Part shown: piece by piece, positions 1 to 15,100 of the stretch
How the letters are laid out: the number at the start of each line of letters is the position of its first letter
Numbering within the stretch: the first letter of the stretch is position 1
From: Euwallacea fornicatus
Taxonomy: Eukaryota; Arthropoda; Insecta; Coleoptera; Curculionidae
DNA length: 64,000 nucleotides
Direction: 5' to 3'
Assembly (NCBI RefSeq): GCF_040115645.1
Contig: NC_089549.1
Coordinates: 806,001-870,000 of the forward strand
The notes under the pieces: model-generated
What the model was told of the DNA's origin: nothing
Seen by the model: the letters and a program-made list of their open reading frames with translations, nothing else
Database searches by the model: none
Made by a program: the position numbers and the translations under genes

Positions 1-3000
1 AAATTTCCATAATCTCCACCACTGATCTAGCGCAACAAGAAGAGCGTGCAAACTTTATCACCGCTTCAGTTTCAATTTCAGCACCGCAGTGTACGATGCT
101 CCGGAGCAACTCTGGTGAAACTCCCCAATCACGCATATGATGCGCTTGGAACTTTTCGGAAACTTTCGCGATGAAAACGGGTTCAATATAAACTGCTAAT
201 GATTGTAATTAATTCAGTGTATTTATCGTGAAGTACTGAAAATTTGAACTATACCGGAGTGTGTTTCAAGCTTTAAAGAGCTAATCAGGTTTTTGATTTA
301 GGTAAGTTAAACCGTGCGTTTATTTACTCATATGGATGTATAATGACTTAAAGGGATACAAAATTATTTTGAGATATTGAAGCTTCAGAGATTAGTTTCA
401 GTTTTTCTCTTAAAATGCAGAGTTATTTATTTTTACTCTTTAAAATATGTATAATTTAGTAAACGTTGAATGCGGTTTTCTATCTGGTTACAGTTATTTT
501 ATTACAGAATCAAAGGAATATCTCGTTTCTTTCAGTTAAGGAACTTATACATCAATTGTATAAACGTAGTTAATATTTTAATAAAACTATGAAATCCCCT
601 GATGGCAGGCAATCCACACTACACTAATACAGGCAGAATAATGGAACTACGCGTCGTAATGGCTATTGGCTAGGTTTACATCGCATGCATTATCAGAAAT
701 ATGGTTCATTGACCGGTCTCATCTAATACCGTACCGACAATCTGTATATTAGTAATATATATAGGGTGTCTGTAAAAACGTGAAACATTGGATTTAGACC
801 GCTTTAATAAAAAAAAATGAACTACGTATATGCATATACATAAAAATTCCTCGAAATGTGTATTTTAAATTGAACTATTTTGAAATATTTTAAGTGTTTG
901 TGTTTGCAACTATTCATACATTCGCTGCGCTTTAAATCAAAGTTAATGTTTAATGGAGACAGGATACGGATGCCAAGTGAAAATAAACTAATTCCATCAT
1001 TTAATGGTAAATGTTTCTGTGAAAGACGTGTTTCTCAATCAACGAAAGGATTATATGCGTTAACGTTTAGAAACAGTTACTTCGTTATAAACTCTGATAT
1101 GGACCCATCTGGGCAAGATGGGTAGTAAAATAATTTACTGCCGATGATAAATCGGAAAAAATTATTGTCAATCACGTGAACTCACGGTTTATCACACAAA
1201 GCATCGAACTTCATGCTATACTGGTACATCATACAATAATCACGTGTCGGGTTATACATTATCAAATTATCGTATCGTCGCGTGAATGAGCATCCACATG
1301 AATTCACCTCATGTGAAAATCTGAGTGCACACGGTTTTCGAGTACCTAAGCTGCGGATTTAGTTCGATCATGTTAGTTCAGGTTAGGTCGGTTTCTCACG
1401 TACCCCTGTGATAAGATCACTTCCACTAGTGATGAAAATTTCACTAGGAAGGTTAATTTCCATTAATTATCGTTTTTCAGATATCCGACACTTTGTCTCA
1501 TCAACCTTTTATGATATTTCCATTACCTTCAACAGCCCTCGACTTCATTATTTCATTTAGTAAAAGGAAACAAGTAGATTCGAATAAACAATATCACCTT
1601 TATTTAAATATCAACAGGAAACTTAGTTTTAAATCAATTTAAAGTTCACCTTTTTAGCAAGATTTAATGTTGTTTTTTAAAAGAAATTCTTATTCACTTA
1701 ACGGAGGTTTTTGCTAGTATTGACACGAGAGCTTCCTTTAATTACATGTAACTAATATTACCGCATTATTCGCCCGAACGGAATTGTAGTGTATATTCCC
1801 AATTATTACCTGTTTGCTACAGTTACATAACAATTTTAGCAGATTGGTATTGGTTTTGCCTGTCTACTTAATCGGTTTTGAAATATTTTAAATATTTAAT
1901 ATAGTTACATGAAGATGTAAATGTCTATGGTGTTTGCGCAAAATTTAACTAACTAAAATGAGACTTATTCTAAGCTTTGTTTGAGCGGCTTGGAATGAGA
2001 CTCGCTTAAGTTGGCTAAATTTGACGTAATAGAAATGTGTCATTTTAAGTCAGGCTTAGACGCAAGTCCGGCTTACGGACTTGCGGTGAGTACGGGAACT
2101 TTACAAGTAGTTTTACATAATCCAAATCAAATTGCTTTCATTTCTCTTTCCCATTTCCACACGAAAACGACTTTATTGACTGAATTATATTGTGTAATGA
2201 CCATATCATACAATACAAGCTCCCAAACGAACTAATGTCACTCCAACACTTCCCATTATCGCTCATGTATTTGCTCTGCGTTTATAGATAACAATCGATC
2301 GATGTTCATACACACATTCTCATTTTGCTAAAATTATCTACACGTAATAGATTAGGGGAAAACAGGCTCGATAAATGCACACATTACACGTACTTAATTT
2401 GAGCTGAAATATATCAATAAAAGCTGCCTGATAAGAGGTCAGATATATAATCTGTTCGGTCCTTGTGGGATGTTTGCTGATAGGTTTATACAGAGGTTTA
2501 AAAGAAACCTATGAGGATGAAAAAAATCATTGGGGTTGTCAACATCACCACACATCCATGGATAGTGTTTTCATTATGTACGCTCTTTAACGAATCAGGA
2601 TATTTTTGATGACGTTTTTCCTGGTTTTTAGCTACTCACTCTATAACTTTTTAACTTAGCACATTTTCGAAAAAATATTTCTTTATTAGGTAAACCTCCT
2701 CGACCATTTAACGCGTTTCACCTATGAATCGAGCATGGCAAGTCTCATACTTATCGTTTTGACACATTTCCACAAAAGCGACTCTTATTCTATTTCTAGT
2801 TATCCTCTGAAGACACCTAATTCACCAACCCTAATAAAGCTGTCTACTTTACTTTATTACGCCAAACTACCGCCAGAACATTTATTCCCGTTTATTTTCC
2901 TCGGACACCTAGAAAATGCCCTCACCGAAGTAGTTTTTTCCAGATCCTTTCCTGCCTCGGCACGTAACAAGATGAATATATTAAACGTTGACTCAGCGGT

Positions 3001-3006
3001 CATTTA
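1..3006. other. Upstream region of the adenylate cyclase gene, no coding sequence recognised
   Basis: AT-rich sequence with only short chance ORFs. A GTAAGT donor-like site follows TTTAG at about 302, so bases before it could be a non-coding first exon of the cyclase; this is a weak inference because the matching acceptor was not located. An in-frame stop (TGA at 2989-2991) closes the frame just before the first coding ATG at 3007. A stretch starting near 760 (ATAGGGTGTCTG) resembles the ACAGGGTG-type ends of insect DNA transposons, but no partner end was found. Confidence 0.4.
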
Positions 3007-3110
3007 ATGTGCGAGCAAGGGTCGATGGACGTGCCACATGTCCCAGGATCACTGGGGACAAAGCCCGAGGAGGGAGACATGGTCGAAAGCAATAAGGAGA
3101 ATCTCGCAGG
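3007..3110 (+). CDS. Adenylate cyclase exon 1 (start of the protein, residues 1-34)
   Basis: Short first coding exon with ATG at 3007 and a second in-frame ATG at 3025. An in-frame TGA at 2989 precedes it. It ends at a strong GTAAGT donor (3111) in phase 2. The two leftover bases GG join the G that opens the exon at 15805, restoring a glycine codon and an open frame into the cyclase. The encoded peptide is acidic and low in complexity, as cyclase N-termini usually are. The assignment rests on phase, donor strength and open frame rather than similarity, so another upstream exon is possible. Confidence 0.7.
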
Positions 3111-6100
3111 GTAAGTTAAGCCTCTTAAGGCCTCGTTAAGGTTCTGACTCATTATGCATAATCTGGTAATTAATGACGTAAGATTTTTATTTGGAATACC
3201 TAGATACCTCTTTTTAAATGATTTATAGAGCTTAAACCTTCCCAGAAAACAGGACAATTTGTGCTTTAAGGTCTAAAATGGAAAGAGAAATTGGAGAATT
3301 GATTAAGTACTCTTGGCAGGAATTGTATCATCCATTTCTTTACGACAAACTTTCCATTACAAGTGCACTTTAATCTGTTCCTTTTTCTTTGGTGGGAGTT
3401 TTCACCTTCTCAATTATAGGGAATACCGCTTAATTTTTAAAAATGTTCTTGTTAGTGTCACGGTGCTGATCGCCAAGAAAACTAAGCCAAAGGCAATTTG
3501 GACTAAGAATTGTTAGCGGTGAGAATTGCTCAAAAGTTTGTTCAGCTCAGAATAGCTGAAAGCATTTTATTTGATCACTCTTTCGTTTGGAAACTAAGCT
3601 TATATCCCTCATATTACAGGAATTTCTTTCGCCAAAGTTTCAATATCAAAAACTCTCGATTCCGTCTCATCTATTAAGTTCGGGGAAATGGTCTTATCCA
3701 GATAGCAACTCTTTTTGCAGTAGATCGTTCACCCCATTGCGGTAACGGGAAACACACCGAGAATTTTATTACCTTTTTTTCTCAGAGTTTATGCGCTTTT
3801 TCGTCATAACGAGTTTATGGATGTTAATCCTATTTCAAACTATTCTTCGAATGTATTTCCAGTTAATTAGTTATTGCAACGATGTCGCAGTTTAAAATAA
3901 TCTGAAGAGCACACATCAACGAGCGTGAAGAAGAGAAGAGATGCGGGAGGAGACTATTGAGAATATGAAATTTCTCCTTGAATGCAATTAGTTCTGGATG
4001 TGTATTCTGAGATATTAACCAGTGTCGGAGTGTTTTCAAATGTCAAAGTTATATCAAGAAATTAAAGGATCGTTGGCTTTCGCCATTTTGTGAAGAAAGG
4101 CCTGGAAACAAACTCAAAAAGTTTCGTTCGAGGAGGTACCAAATTATGTCCGACATAATATTGATATAGGAGATGTTGTCTTGTTCACATTTTTCGCTCC
4201 AGATGTTAGAAAGTTCTTATTTTGGGGAGGTGACCCCTGGAGCATCACCTATTACTTATTGCTTTTTGATTGAAGATTTCGAGATACTAACGCCCAAAGT
4301 TTGATATTTTTCTCACTTCCCTGACATGTATCTCATCAACGATTTGAGGCAGACTGACGTGTTACACTGTCCGCCTTAGTTTCCATAGATTTATTGAACG
4401 GTAAAAAAATAATCCATGAGGCGTTCAAAGGGTTCGCAAGAAGCTTGCGTCTCAGTTTCGGCTCATTCCAGTTCAATTTATTTAAAAATGAGGTTCGTGA
4501 GGAATTGACATCTCAGACTAGGCTCAATTTCGTTTAATTCGGGATTTACGAAGGGCTTACGTCTCGGGTTTATCCCAGACGATTAGTTACAATATGCAAG
4601 AAAGATATTGCAGACTGTTAGAGTGATGAAGGAGCGGAGTTTCGAAATCCACATCGTAGTTCACATTAGTGCAACGAGGAATCCAATCTGCAGTCGATCT
4701 ATTATGAAGTCGTAACGTTGAATTACCGCGACAAAATAATTTTAAAGCGATTAATATAAATAATTAAATATAATAGTGATAATTAAATTTAAATAAAGTT
4801 TTACTCTGGAAGCAGATAAATTAACATTTATTAGTTTAGAGCAGGCCTAAATCAATTTGTTGAGCTCAGATGTTGACTCGTTTAATTGAATAATCAATTA
4901 ATACTTAATAATGGCGCTGATCAGGAGAAAGATCATTTGGTATTTTCCGACGGGCATGAGTGGGAACATATCATTTTATGATAGATTTTAACCTACATTT
5001 TATTCTTAAACAAGACCAACTTAATCTACCTACATCTAAGTTATTACCCATGTGTATTTAAAATTTCCATCCAGCTGGGACACACTACGACTCGGGTTAG
5101 TTTAACTGAATTGATTAGCATTCAATTAACTTGTATGAATGTTCACACTTGGGATGTTCGCATCGACCAATGACTCAAATCGATTATTAACCGCTGCGCA
5201 GCATAAAGCTGTCCTCTTTTAATTCACACTCGCAAAGAGGTAGAAGATATAAAGTTATAAAGTGCCACTTTACTACTTTGGGTGACAAGATCAATATCAT
5301 AACTTTTCTCCTTCGTCTAAGCCCATGTTGTAAACAAAGGTGACGATGGAGATTTGAGAATACGATGCGGAGCGGATACACTTTTTTACCACTGCTACAG
5401 TGGTAGCAAATGAGAGTTTTAGCAGTCAAACCTGCGATTATTCTTATTAGAGAGTCCCAGCAATTCTCGTCTATGCGCGACGATGTGGATTTGTACTAGA
5501 ATGTTTGCAGACCTACTTTGTATTCAAACGTCGACTTCAATTCAGATATTACTAGTTTCTTGGGTTATGAGCGGACTTGCAAATTGAAAAGGGGGGCGAA
5601 GTCTTAAAAATAATTCCATAATCGAAACTACACTGTTCGAATTCAGGACGAAAACCAATTTACGAATTACCAAGCTGAAATACCACGACAAATAAGAAAT
5701 GAAAAGCCTGGAAGCCTAGGGCTCTCGGGTTTCTTAAATTTTAGCGGCACAAGTTCAAAAATGTTCCTGTAGCTCAGTGGGGAATTAGTGTGGAAAACAA
5801 AGACCCCATTAATCACTGATGGAGCGCTGTCTAGACTATTTGCACAGTTATTTAGAGCTAAACCGCATGATGTCGCGTTCTTAAGCCACTCCTCTTTTAT
5901 ATTTATGATGTTCATTCACCGCTATTATGATATTCATGTAACGCAAATCTCATGAATCCAATTTTTAGGTGAGGAAAGCTTCCCGTGGAAGTGGTGTGTT
6001 CATTCGCAAAACGATCAGCAATCGGGCCTTCGTCTCGACCTTTTCGGGAATACTTAAGTAACGATGTTTATAAGGCCACTCGCACCGCTTACGGCCTTCC

Positions 6101-9100
6101 GTTATTGCGTACGAATGTGCCTTTTTTCGTGGTACGAGCCTGCGGGAGGCTGTAATGCTACTTTATGGCCCTCGTTTGCTCTCCATGATTCCACAAACAC
6201 GATATGGCTCGAATAGGAAAACCTTCCGGGCAAATTTCTTTTGCTCAAGTAATAATGTTGTACTGTCAAGGTAAAAGTATGCGGAATAATTTTTATTTCA
6301 ACGAAATCAGGGCCATGATAAAATTCTATAATCTCCTAAAGGTAAAGGGCATGAACGCCATTTATAAAGGTTAATCGAAGCTCGAGTTTCCGCAGTCCCT
6401 GGGGGTATTTTTATTTCATTTACCCTAATAGAGGCCTCAATCATTTTATTGTTTCGTCGATATTTTATTAAAATACTCTTTTCCCGAACGTGTATCGCTT
6501 TATGTCAGCTTCTTAGGCGTTGCGGACAGCCCGCGGAAAGCGATCTACAGGGTGTAACGTATCATCGCGGAGGTATTTCGGGGGAGCGACGGCGCCCCGC
6601 CGCGCTTTCCTCATTTGAAGGTGAGGAACCTTGCCATTTTCGGATTGATCACGTGGAGGGGTCCGATTTTGCCGGAATACGCGATTGGTGTGTCGCAAAA
6701 CGAATGTGTTTTTGTGCAGTGGCGTCTTTTCCATTGATTCCATCGTTTGTTCTATGCTGAACCAACTAAAAAATCGCTATGGCAGTGACATGAAAAATAG
6801 GGTGCGCCTTGAAATATTCAGTAAACCTCTTTCGGCTCATTTCACCGAATAATAATTGGACTCCCACACAAAAGATGTGAAGTAGAATAATGGCAAGTGT
6901 TCAATATTAATGGGTGCACGAGCACGCTTCCGATTAGTGTAAGTTATATGAAAGTGGCAAAAAGAGAATTGTAAATTTACTAATTTTACTGTGAACTTAT
7001 TTCAAGTTTGTTTATTTTTTCGCTCCTCATTTTAACCAGCCCTTCCGACCCTTTGTAGGCAAATGTCGAATGTCTCTTTTCGTTGTTTCGCGAGCTGAGA
7101 GTTTCTCGGATTTGTATTCTCATTGCACGCTTTATATCACGATGCATAACAGTCTCGAGCCACACCTCACTTCTATTTTTGTACGCCTCCAAAGTATCGA
7201 ATCAATTTCGTGTTCTATTAAATTTCAAGTCTTATCTGCGTGCGTTCCCTTGGAGACAATCGGCGCATATGAAATTTGAGCCCCTTTTGAGAGATCATTA
7301 TTTAATTCTTCCTTTCTCGACCGCAAGCACTTTTTTTGCCGCACATCTTTAGTGCGAACTCTTAAGCATACTTGAAGGCTCGATTTAATCCACTTACTCT
7401 AACTGTGTCACCCAAGCAATATTTCTTACAAAATGGATTTACTAAGCGAAAACAAAACAATGAGAACTGAAACGAAAGCACCATGAATGTGTCAAAATTA
7501 CATTGAAATTACGTTACCGCAGGAAGCTTTCGTAGAACAGCTACTTGCACGTGGCTGGTTTTAACTTAATACAAGAGATATTGGATTTTGTGTTATTTTG
7601 ACTGGTTTACTGGCTTTTAAAAATGATGAATGACGAAACTTTGCAGAACTTTGAGGACTGAGAGGAAAATACGAGAAAATGTTTTCAATAACTTTGAAAC
7701 GAGTTTACTGGACGAACTCACTTGGACCGTTAACTAATCAACCAGGCATGTTCGTAGTCTATTCATTATCGCCGTTCAAATTTGACTTAATCAGTTCGTC
7801 GATGGAGCTCTAAAGTATAAAATCAATTACACATGTAAACAATTCATTATTTATAGTTAAATTTGTTCGAATCGCCTGCTGTTTATAACGTTTTCCTAAT
7901 AGAATTTGTTTAAATGAAACATCAGCTTTTGGATGTTGCATGAATAAAGCTCTTGATTTAAAAGTTTAATCCCTCCAATGTATATTAATTTTCCTTCTGT
8001 TGTTTCATTGAAATAGCAGGATAGATTTATCGTTTGGAGATCTACCATTAATAAAGCCGAAATTGTATAGTTCCATGTTTCATGGGTAAATTCGTATTTA
8101 ATGAATTTGTCATTAAACAATTAATAACAAATTTTCCTTTTGTGCTATTAATTTTGTACTAAAAGCTAAAAATTGGTTTTCTACTGTGGTCGGTGGAACG
8201 AAGGGAGGAGCGGAGAGCACTTTTTCTGGGAACTAGGGAGCAATTTATTAACGAAAAGGGTGTTTAGTTAGTTTTTTTTATATACTAAGTGAAAATGTCG
8301 TTTCTGAACGAAGAACAAATGGATTAGTGTCCTAAGAGCACGAATAAGAGAACTTTTCGAAATTAAACAAAACCTAAAGACTAACCTGAACTAATTTTTT
8401 TCCAGCTAAATCTTCCTAAGACACCCGGTATGGTATTCTGGCGACCATGTAGTGCGGGATTGGGCCCAGGCACTCTCCCCCCGGCCTTGTCGTGTTCGAA
8501 TACATCGTGGACAAAGTCCCCCCAGACACCCACCTCCCAAAACCTCAGGTTTCCTTTTACACTCACCAGGAGCCGCTGCAAAGCTTTACTTCTGAAACTT
8601 AAATTTTTTTTGTCCCAAGGAATATTTTCAAAGGACACCCAGTCTTCAGGGAGTCCAGGATGGCGTGGGATTCCCCCGGGGCGCTCACCCCCTAAAAACT
8701 TCGAGTTTTTTTTTTCCAGCAGCCTGTAACGACCCGGGATTGTCGCTGATGGATAAATCGTCACTGTCGACGCGTTGCGGATCCGGCTGTCAATTGCTTT
8801 GATCTTTTTCCACGAATGCAGACGTTGGTGCTGGGGAGAAAGAGTGACACTGTCCTCAGTAACTCCAAATCCACGAGGAAAAAAGGACGTTACGGCGAAA
8901 CGTTCGACTGAAATAATACGTTTTCTCGTTTTTTGAGGCCGACGAGGCCCGGTAAAATTGAGAGAATTACGAAGCGTGAGAACTTCAAATCCGTACGATG
9001 ACCACTTTAAAAGATTATTTAAACTTCATCGCGCCCAGTACTTCCCTGCTCGATCGACCCAAGTTTAATAACAAAACCTTAAACTGGCCTGGGCACTTTT

Positions 9101-12100
9101 AAGCACACCCCGTATACGATCTCAATAGTGAGATAAATAAATGTAAGAGGCATGGAGATATGGAAATTATCAATTACGAATCCTGTTGAATGTACTGGTA
9201 TCATACCCCCGAGGTTTAAACCATGTAGATTGGACAAATCTCCTTACAAGCAAAATATGCCAGTTGCAATTTCAAATCGGGATTGGAATTATAATTGGAT
9301 TAGTCCAAGTTTCCGTTATGGATTTTGCCCAGTTAATTCCTAATACCCTTTTATTTCAAATAAAACAATCTTCAACTGGACACCCAGTATAAGCGAATGG
9401 CATTGTAATGCATACGGTCGGATCCTAAAATTACTGCCACTGCCGGAATTATTCAGCTTCATATGACTAATTCATAATCGCAAACGTAATTTGTTTGCAC
9501 GTGCTGTCATGCACTAAAGTTACATTTGCAACCGTGAATTAGCGAGATATGAAATTGTATAATCGCAGCTTAGGTGTGGAATGAAAACGTGAAATGTTAA
9601 AATTATTCATCTTCCCGGTGACATAAAAGTTTTAATGCCTCCGGAGTCACTCCAAAGACATTAATTCATCTTCGGTCCCAACAACATCCGAAGCTCTAAT
9701 TACACACGAGCTTTACCTTACAATTATTTTAATAGGGAAACAAAGCGCGATATCAAAGGTACTTCCACTGTTTTGCTGCTGATTTAATGGAGTTACGGAA
9801 AATTGCCTTTACCGAAAACCTAATGAAACCCTAATTTATTATTCTGGTATTTAAGCCACTTTAAAGGGTTGGGAAATACTCCCTGGAAATAACCAAATAA
9901 GCCTAGGAGCCCTTTAACTAGTTAAGGGAGATATCGGCAAGCCGGCAGAAAAGCAGGTAGTTCGATTCAGATATTTTCGTCTGTACAATAACAAGATTTT
10001 TTTGGACGAAAGCCCACAAATGCCCATTTGCTTCAATTTTAAATTGACTCCGAGCTTGTTATTTTTAGTCACCGAAGTTCTTTCCGTTGCGCTGGTCCTC
10101 CATTTATTAGATAAAGCCCGTATAAATCGAATTCACAATTTGAAGAGCAAGGAAGTTCACAAACCGAGGGCACTTTCAATTTACGCTCCATCGGGTTTTT
10201 CGACTGAGACCGCCTGTTAAATTATTCATGCGCACGAGGTGGTAAAACGATTTGTGCGCCGGCTGTCGTGTGTTGCTCGAACCTCCAACGTGTGTCCCCC
10301 CCCCCAATTACTGTAGTTTAATAATCAAAACCCCAATAACCACCCGCAAAATTATCTTATCCCGTCAACTTTGTTCCTAACGCAATTTGAGCTATTGATG
10401 TTTACGTTGGGGCCTTAGACGGTGTCGTGTTTGCTCAGATGTCGCAATTCGGCAAAGAAGGTGACGATTGTGTCTGTGTGCACACGAGTACTATACAAAG
10501 CACTAACTCATGTCGCAGTTTAATTAAATGGGGGTTTCTGCGGTGAACTAACACTGGAGGTGCACGTAATGAGGCCTGGAGTGATAAAAATATAGGAAAT
10601 TTGACGCGCCCCCATGCCTCCACTTTTATAATGTAAATTGAAGCGTTCGTGTAATTGAGTTCTTGAGAAGAAAAGCCCCTAATCGAATCTCTGATTAAAT
10701 TTTAATTTTCCTGTTCATTTTCTCTTCATCACGAATTAATTTTTTACGCTGAGATGTATCATAGAGATTTCTTGATGGCCCGAGGTTGGACGGCCAATTC
10801 GGAATTTCCTACTTTTTAATTTGGCTAATGCATCCCCACGAAAACATCTACGGACTCGTAAACCAGCCAAATAAATTGTTGATTACACATTGGCAATAAT
10901 CGTAATTTCCCCTTTCACTAATCCAAACTGGGGTACACTCCAATTTGCACCAGATGCTCTTTTTATCAGATAAAAAATATTATTATTGTCCTGGGTTGTA
11001 GGACAATGTTGGATAGAAATACGAGAGATACAAATTCCTTAAACGAGTGGCGCATTTGGAGACAGAAAAATGTCCATCGGGCAATTTAGTTTTGAAACTG
11101 AACGTCTTTGGGGATATACAGGGTGTCCCTCAAACGACTGTACAACGCTTGACCGAACGCTTCTGAACCAAAAATAAGATGTTCCGGGCAAATTTACCGA
11201 CATGGGGGTTCGTTTCGTTGTTGCTGGGCGCCAATTGAGCATCGTTTTTTCACTAGTTTCGGAACTAAGAGTCACTATACAGTGTGAGTCGGGAGGATCG
11301 TGCCAAACTTCAGGAGCGCGTCGTACATGAAAAATAAATGTAAAAAAACTCAAATGTTGTCATCCGATTTTCGTTTGTTTGCAAGTTGTAGCATAAATAA
11401 AATTAAAACATAAAATAAAAAAAATTTATAAATTTCATAAGAAATTCCATAAATTAACGTTTGGACATCACAGTAAATGTTCAAAAATATCGCCATTAAC
11501 TTCTAAACATTTTCGGCTTCGTCTATGAAGAGCATTCGTTGCGCTCCTGATGGTTTCATGTCTTCCTTTAATGGCAGCTGCAGCATTTCTAATGCGTTGA
11601 ATTAGTGCATCTCGAGTGTCCTCTTTTACTCTGTACACTTCAGTTTTAAACCGACCCCACAAACAATAGTCTAGTGGTGTGAGGTCTGGAGACCTTGGAG
11701 GCCAACTAATGGGGCCACCACGACCAATCCAACGTCCAGGAAACGTTTCGTCTAAATGTTGCTTAATCTTTATGTTTTAATTTTGTTTACGCTACAACTT
11801 GCAAACAAACGAAAATCGGATTACGACATTTGAGTTTTTTTACATTTATTTTTCATGTACGACACGCTCCTGAAGTTTGGCACGATCCTCCCGACTCACC
11901 CGGTATAAATTGGCACGTTTCGACGTGAGAGTGTTTTGTGATTCTTACTGGTAACACGTTTCTGACTTATGTAAGCAACTCAATTGAATATTTACGGTAA
12001 ATATATAAACACGATTCCACGTTTCGATGGACCTGAAGGTTTTCTTACTATTTATTTTTACGTTGGATATTATTGGGGACTCGATTAGGGTTCAGTCTCT

Positions 12101-15100
12101 TTGGCACCTTCTGCTTCCACGAATAATCTGTTAACCAACTGAGATAACGCAATATTTCCTCTCTGACGGCCTGTACCATAAAAACGTCATACTGAAACCC
12201 AGAACCAATTCGAAGTTACGTATCATCCCAACATACATTGGGCGGAGCCTAATTATTGAAATTACCCTGTTTGTTCAGTTTCCAAATGCCCTTTTGAGGA
12301 TTTTTGCGCCCATGCACGGGCACCGCAATGAAATTTGCATTAAAGAGAAAAGTTTGACAAACTCTGCGACACAGGTATAAAGAGCGGAAGGCCGAAACAC
12401 GAGGTCCATGGGTCCATCTATTTTTTCAAGAAAGTTTTTACTTGTTTTTGTTTCGTGAATACATTACGGGTAGAGTAAAAATCAGAGCAACTTCCAGCCA
12501 ATGGGGAGGCGACATGCATTGTACACGCACGCTAAAGAAACGTGGAGAAATCTGGGGGGATGACAAGTTACACCCGGCGCATGCGTTAGGCCACATTTGT
12601 ACATGCATAAATCTCCACTTTTTTTTTGAGGTAACTATGTGAAAACCGCACACTTCCAAAATAATTATCAAACTCACCCAACTCTCTGGGTTAGAGAAAC
12701 TATAACAATCTCGACCCAAATTAAAGTCCACACCACCTGTGAGGGTTTCGCATAAATAAACTAACTTCCTCATATAACCCAAGCCTGAAACCACTTAGTT
12801 TCGGAGATGATTTCAATTTTCACATGGAGAAACGAGCTATCGGGCCGTAACGGTAAACACCCATGGGCCCTAGTTACATTCACGTGTATCCCCGTCGCTT
12901 TAACTCCGATTAAATCCGATATTTTTCACCATTAGAATTTGAGCAGCGTTTGCTAAATTTACCTTTAAAGTTATTACCACAAAGAACTTCCATTCACCTC
13001 TGCGATCATATAATGAGATATTCGTTGGTTTGTTGTTTTCATTATATTCGGCATTACGTTCCAATTACATGGATTCGGCATTTGAAGTTGAATTAGCTTA
13101 AATGGCAAGTTCGAATTCCCTTTTGTTAACGTATGAGTTTTGAGGGTAATTGACTGAATAATGTTTGTCTTCTGACTATCGCGACCCTTGTTAATTCGAC
13201 ACAATATTGTTAGGGTTCCCAATAATGACAATCTAAAGCAGACCTCAAAGGGCATTTCAGGCGTTGAAACGGCACGAAACAGACCGTTCGAAAATAGTTG
13301 GGTTTACACATTTTCTGGAACGCTCTGTATGAATTCCGCTGCGGAATTTCAATTCTGTTTTCAATTGTTCAACTTCTAGGCCTCTCGAAGTGTTTTTATG
13401 TTTTCGCAGAACTTGCAAAAGTATCTACTGATGCAAATCAGCAATTCGAAGGAAGTAAACAAAAAAACAATCATCCCGCTCCGCTATCACCTGTCCGAGG
13501 CATTTCGTAAGATTTAACCAAATTCCTTACGAATAAAATTAATGTCGTAAAATATGAGGGAAAATGATGCCACCCCGTATAACGACAATGGTGCGAGTCT
13601 TCTAGGATTGCTTAACCATTCTCCTAAACGCTATTGCTCCCCGACATATCTCACCGACGATACGTCACACCCTGTATGATATATCTCGCGTATAAGTTTA
13701 ATGTGGATAATGTATTAGGAGTTGGAATTAATTCGTCGCGTTCTACAAGAGATGGTATAGGTAGTACAGTATTTCGTTGTTATCTACAATAATATACTTA
13801 CCGTGAAACAGCGGTCATTTGAGGTCATTTGCTTTGCCGAATAAAGGGTTTTTGCGGGGAATTTTACTTCATTACTTTAATATGAACGAAAGTGCTGCTG
13901 AAGCTCATCGTATTCTAGTGGAAGTATATGATAAACCTGCTCTAGCTGAACAAGCGTGTCGGAAGTGGTTTGCACGTTTTAAAGCTGGTGATTTCGACTT
14001 GGTTGACAAGGAGCGACCTGGTCAGCCAAAAAAATTTGAAGACGATGCTTTGGAGGCGTTGCTCAGCGAAGACCCATGTCAAACACTTCCAGAATCGTCT
14101 ACATCGTTGGGAGTTGACTTATCAACGGTGGGAAAACGTCTTAAAACTTTGGGTATGATCCAAAAGGAAGGACATTGGGTTCCATATGAACTGAAACCAA
14201 GGGACATTGAGGGGCGTTTTTTGACGTGCGAACTGCTGCTTCAACGGGAAAAAGGAAAAGGTTTTTTGCGTCGGATTGTCACTGGTGATGAAAAATGGAT
14301 CCGTTACGACAATCCGAAGCGCAGGAAGTCATGGGTTAAGCCCGGGCAACATCAGTGGCAAAGCCGAATATCCATGGGTCTAAGCTTCTGCCCTGTATTT
14401 GGTGGGATCAGAGGGGTGTGATTTATTATGAACTGTTGAAACTGAATGATACCATAACTGGAGACCGCTACCGACTACAACTGATGCGATTGAGCCATGC
14501 ATTGAAAGAAAAATGGCCGGAATACTCCAAAAGACACGACAAAGTCGTTTTGCTGCGCGACAATGCTCGTCCGCACCTCGCAAACCGGTACAAACATACC
14601 TGGAAAGACTTAAATGGGAAATCCTGCCCCACCCGCCGTATTCTCCAGATGTTGCTCCATCTGATTATTGTTTGTTTCGTTCGATGGCTCACAGTCTGTC
14701 TGAGCAGAAGTCCACTTCTTACGAAGATTGTCAAAAATGGGTCGATTCATGGATTGCATCCAAAGACAGCGCGTTCTTCCGACGCGGTAATCGTGCCCTG
14801 CCCGAAAGATGGTCAAAAGTAGCATAAAGCGATGGGCAATACTTTAATTAATGTATTTTTTTTATTTTCATTTAAAATCAATAAATTTTTTTCTTAAAAA
14901 AAACGCTACGAATTAATTCCAACTCCTAATACAGTTTGAGGCTTTTCACGAACGTTTTCGAAAGGAATCGACGGTGGCCTACGAGCCAACCACGGCAAAA
15001 CCCAACCAGGATCGATCATAAAAATGATATGATCAACGTGAATGAAATTCAAAACGAACTCAATTTCATTTTCTCACGGAATCTCTTAAGCCCGAAAGTG

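Noticed and set aside
3000..3257. 85-codon minus-strand ORF
   Set aside because: It overlaps cyclase exon 1 and its donor, and has no protein-like motif; a shadow frame.
6449..6760. 103-codon ORF and its minus-strand partner as a cyclase exon
   Set aside because: A donor-like GTGAGG exists at about 6621, but no cyclase similarity; the phase chain 3110 to 15805 already closes without it.
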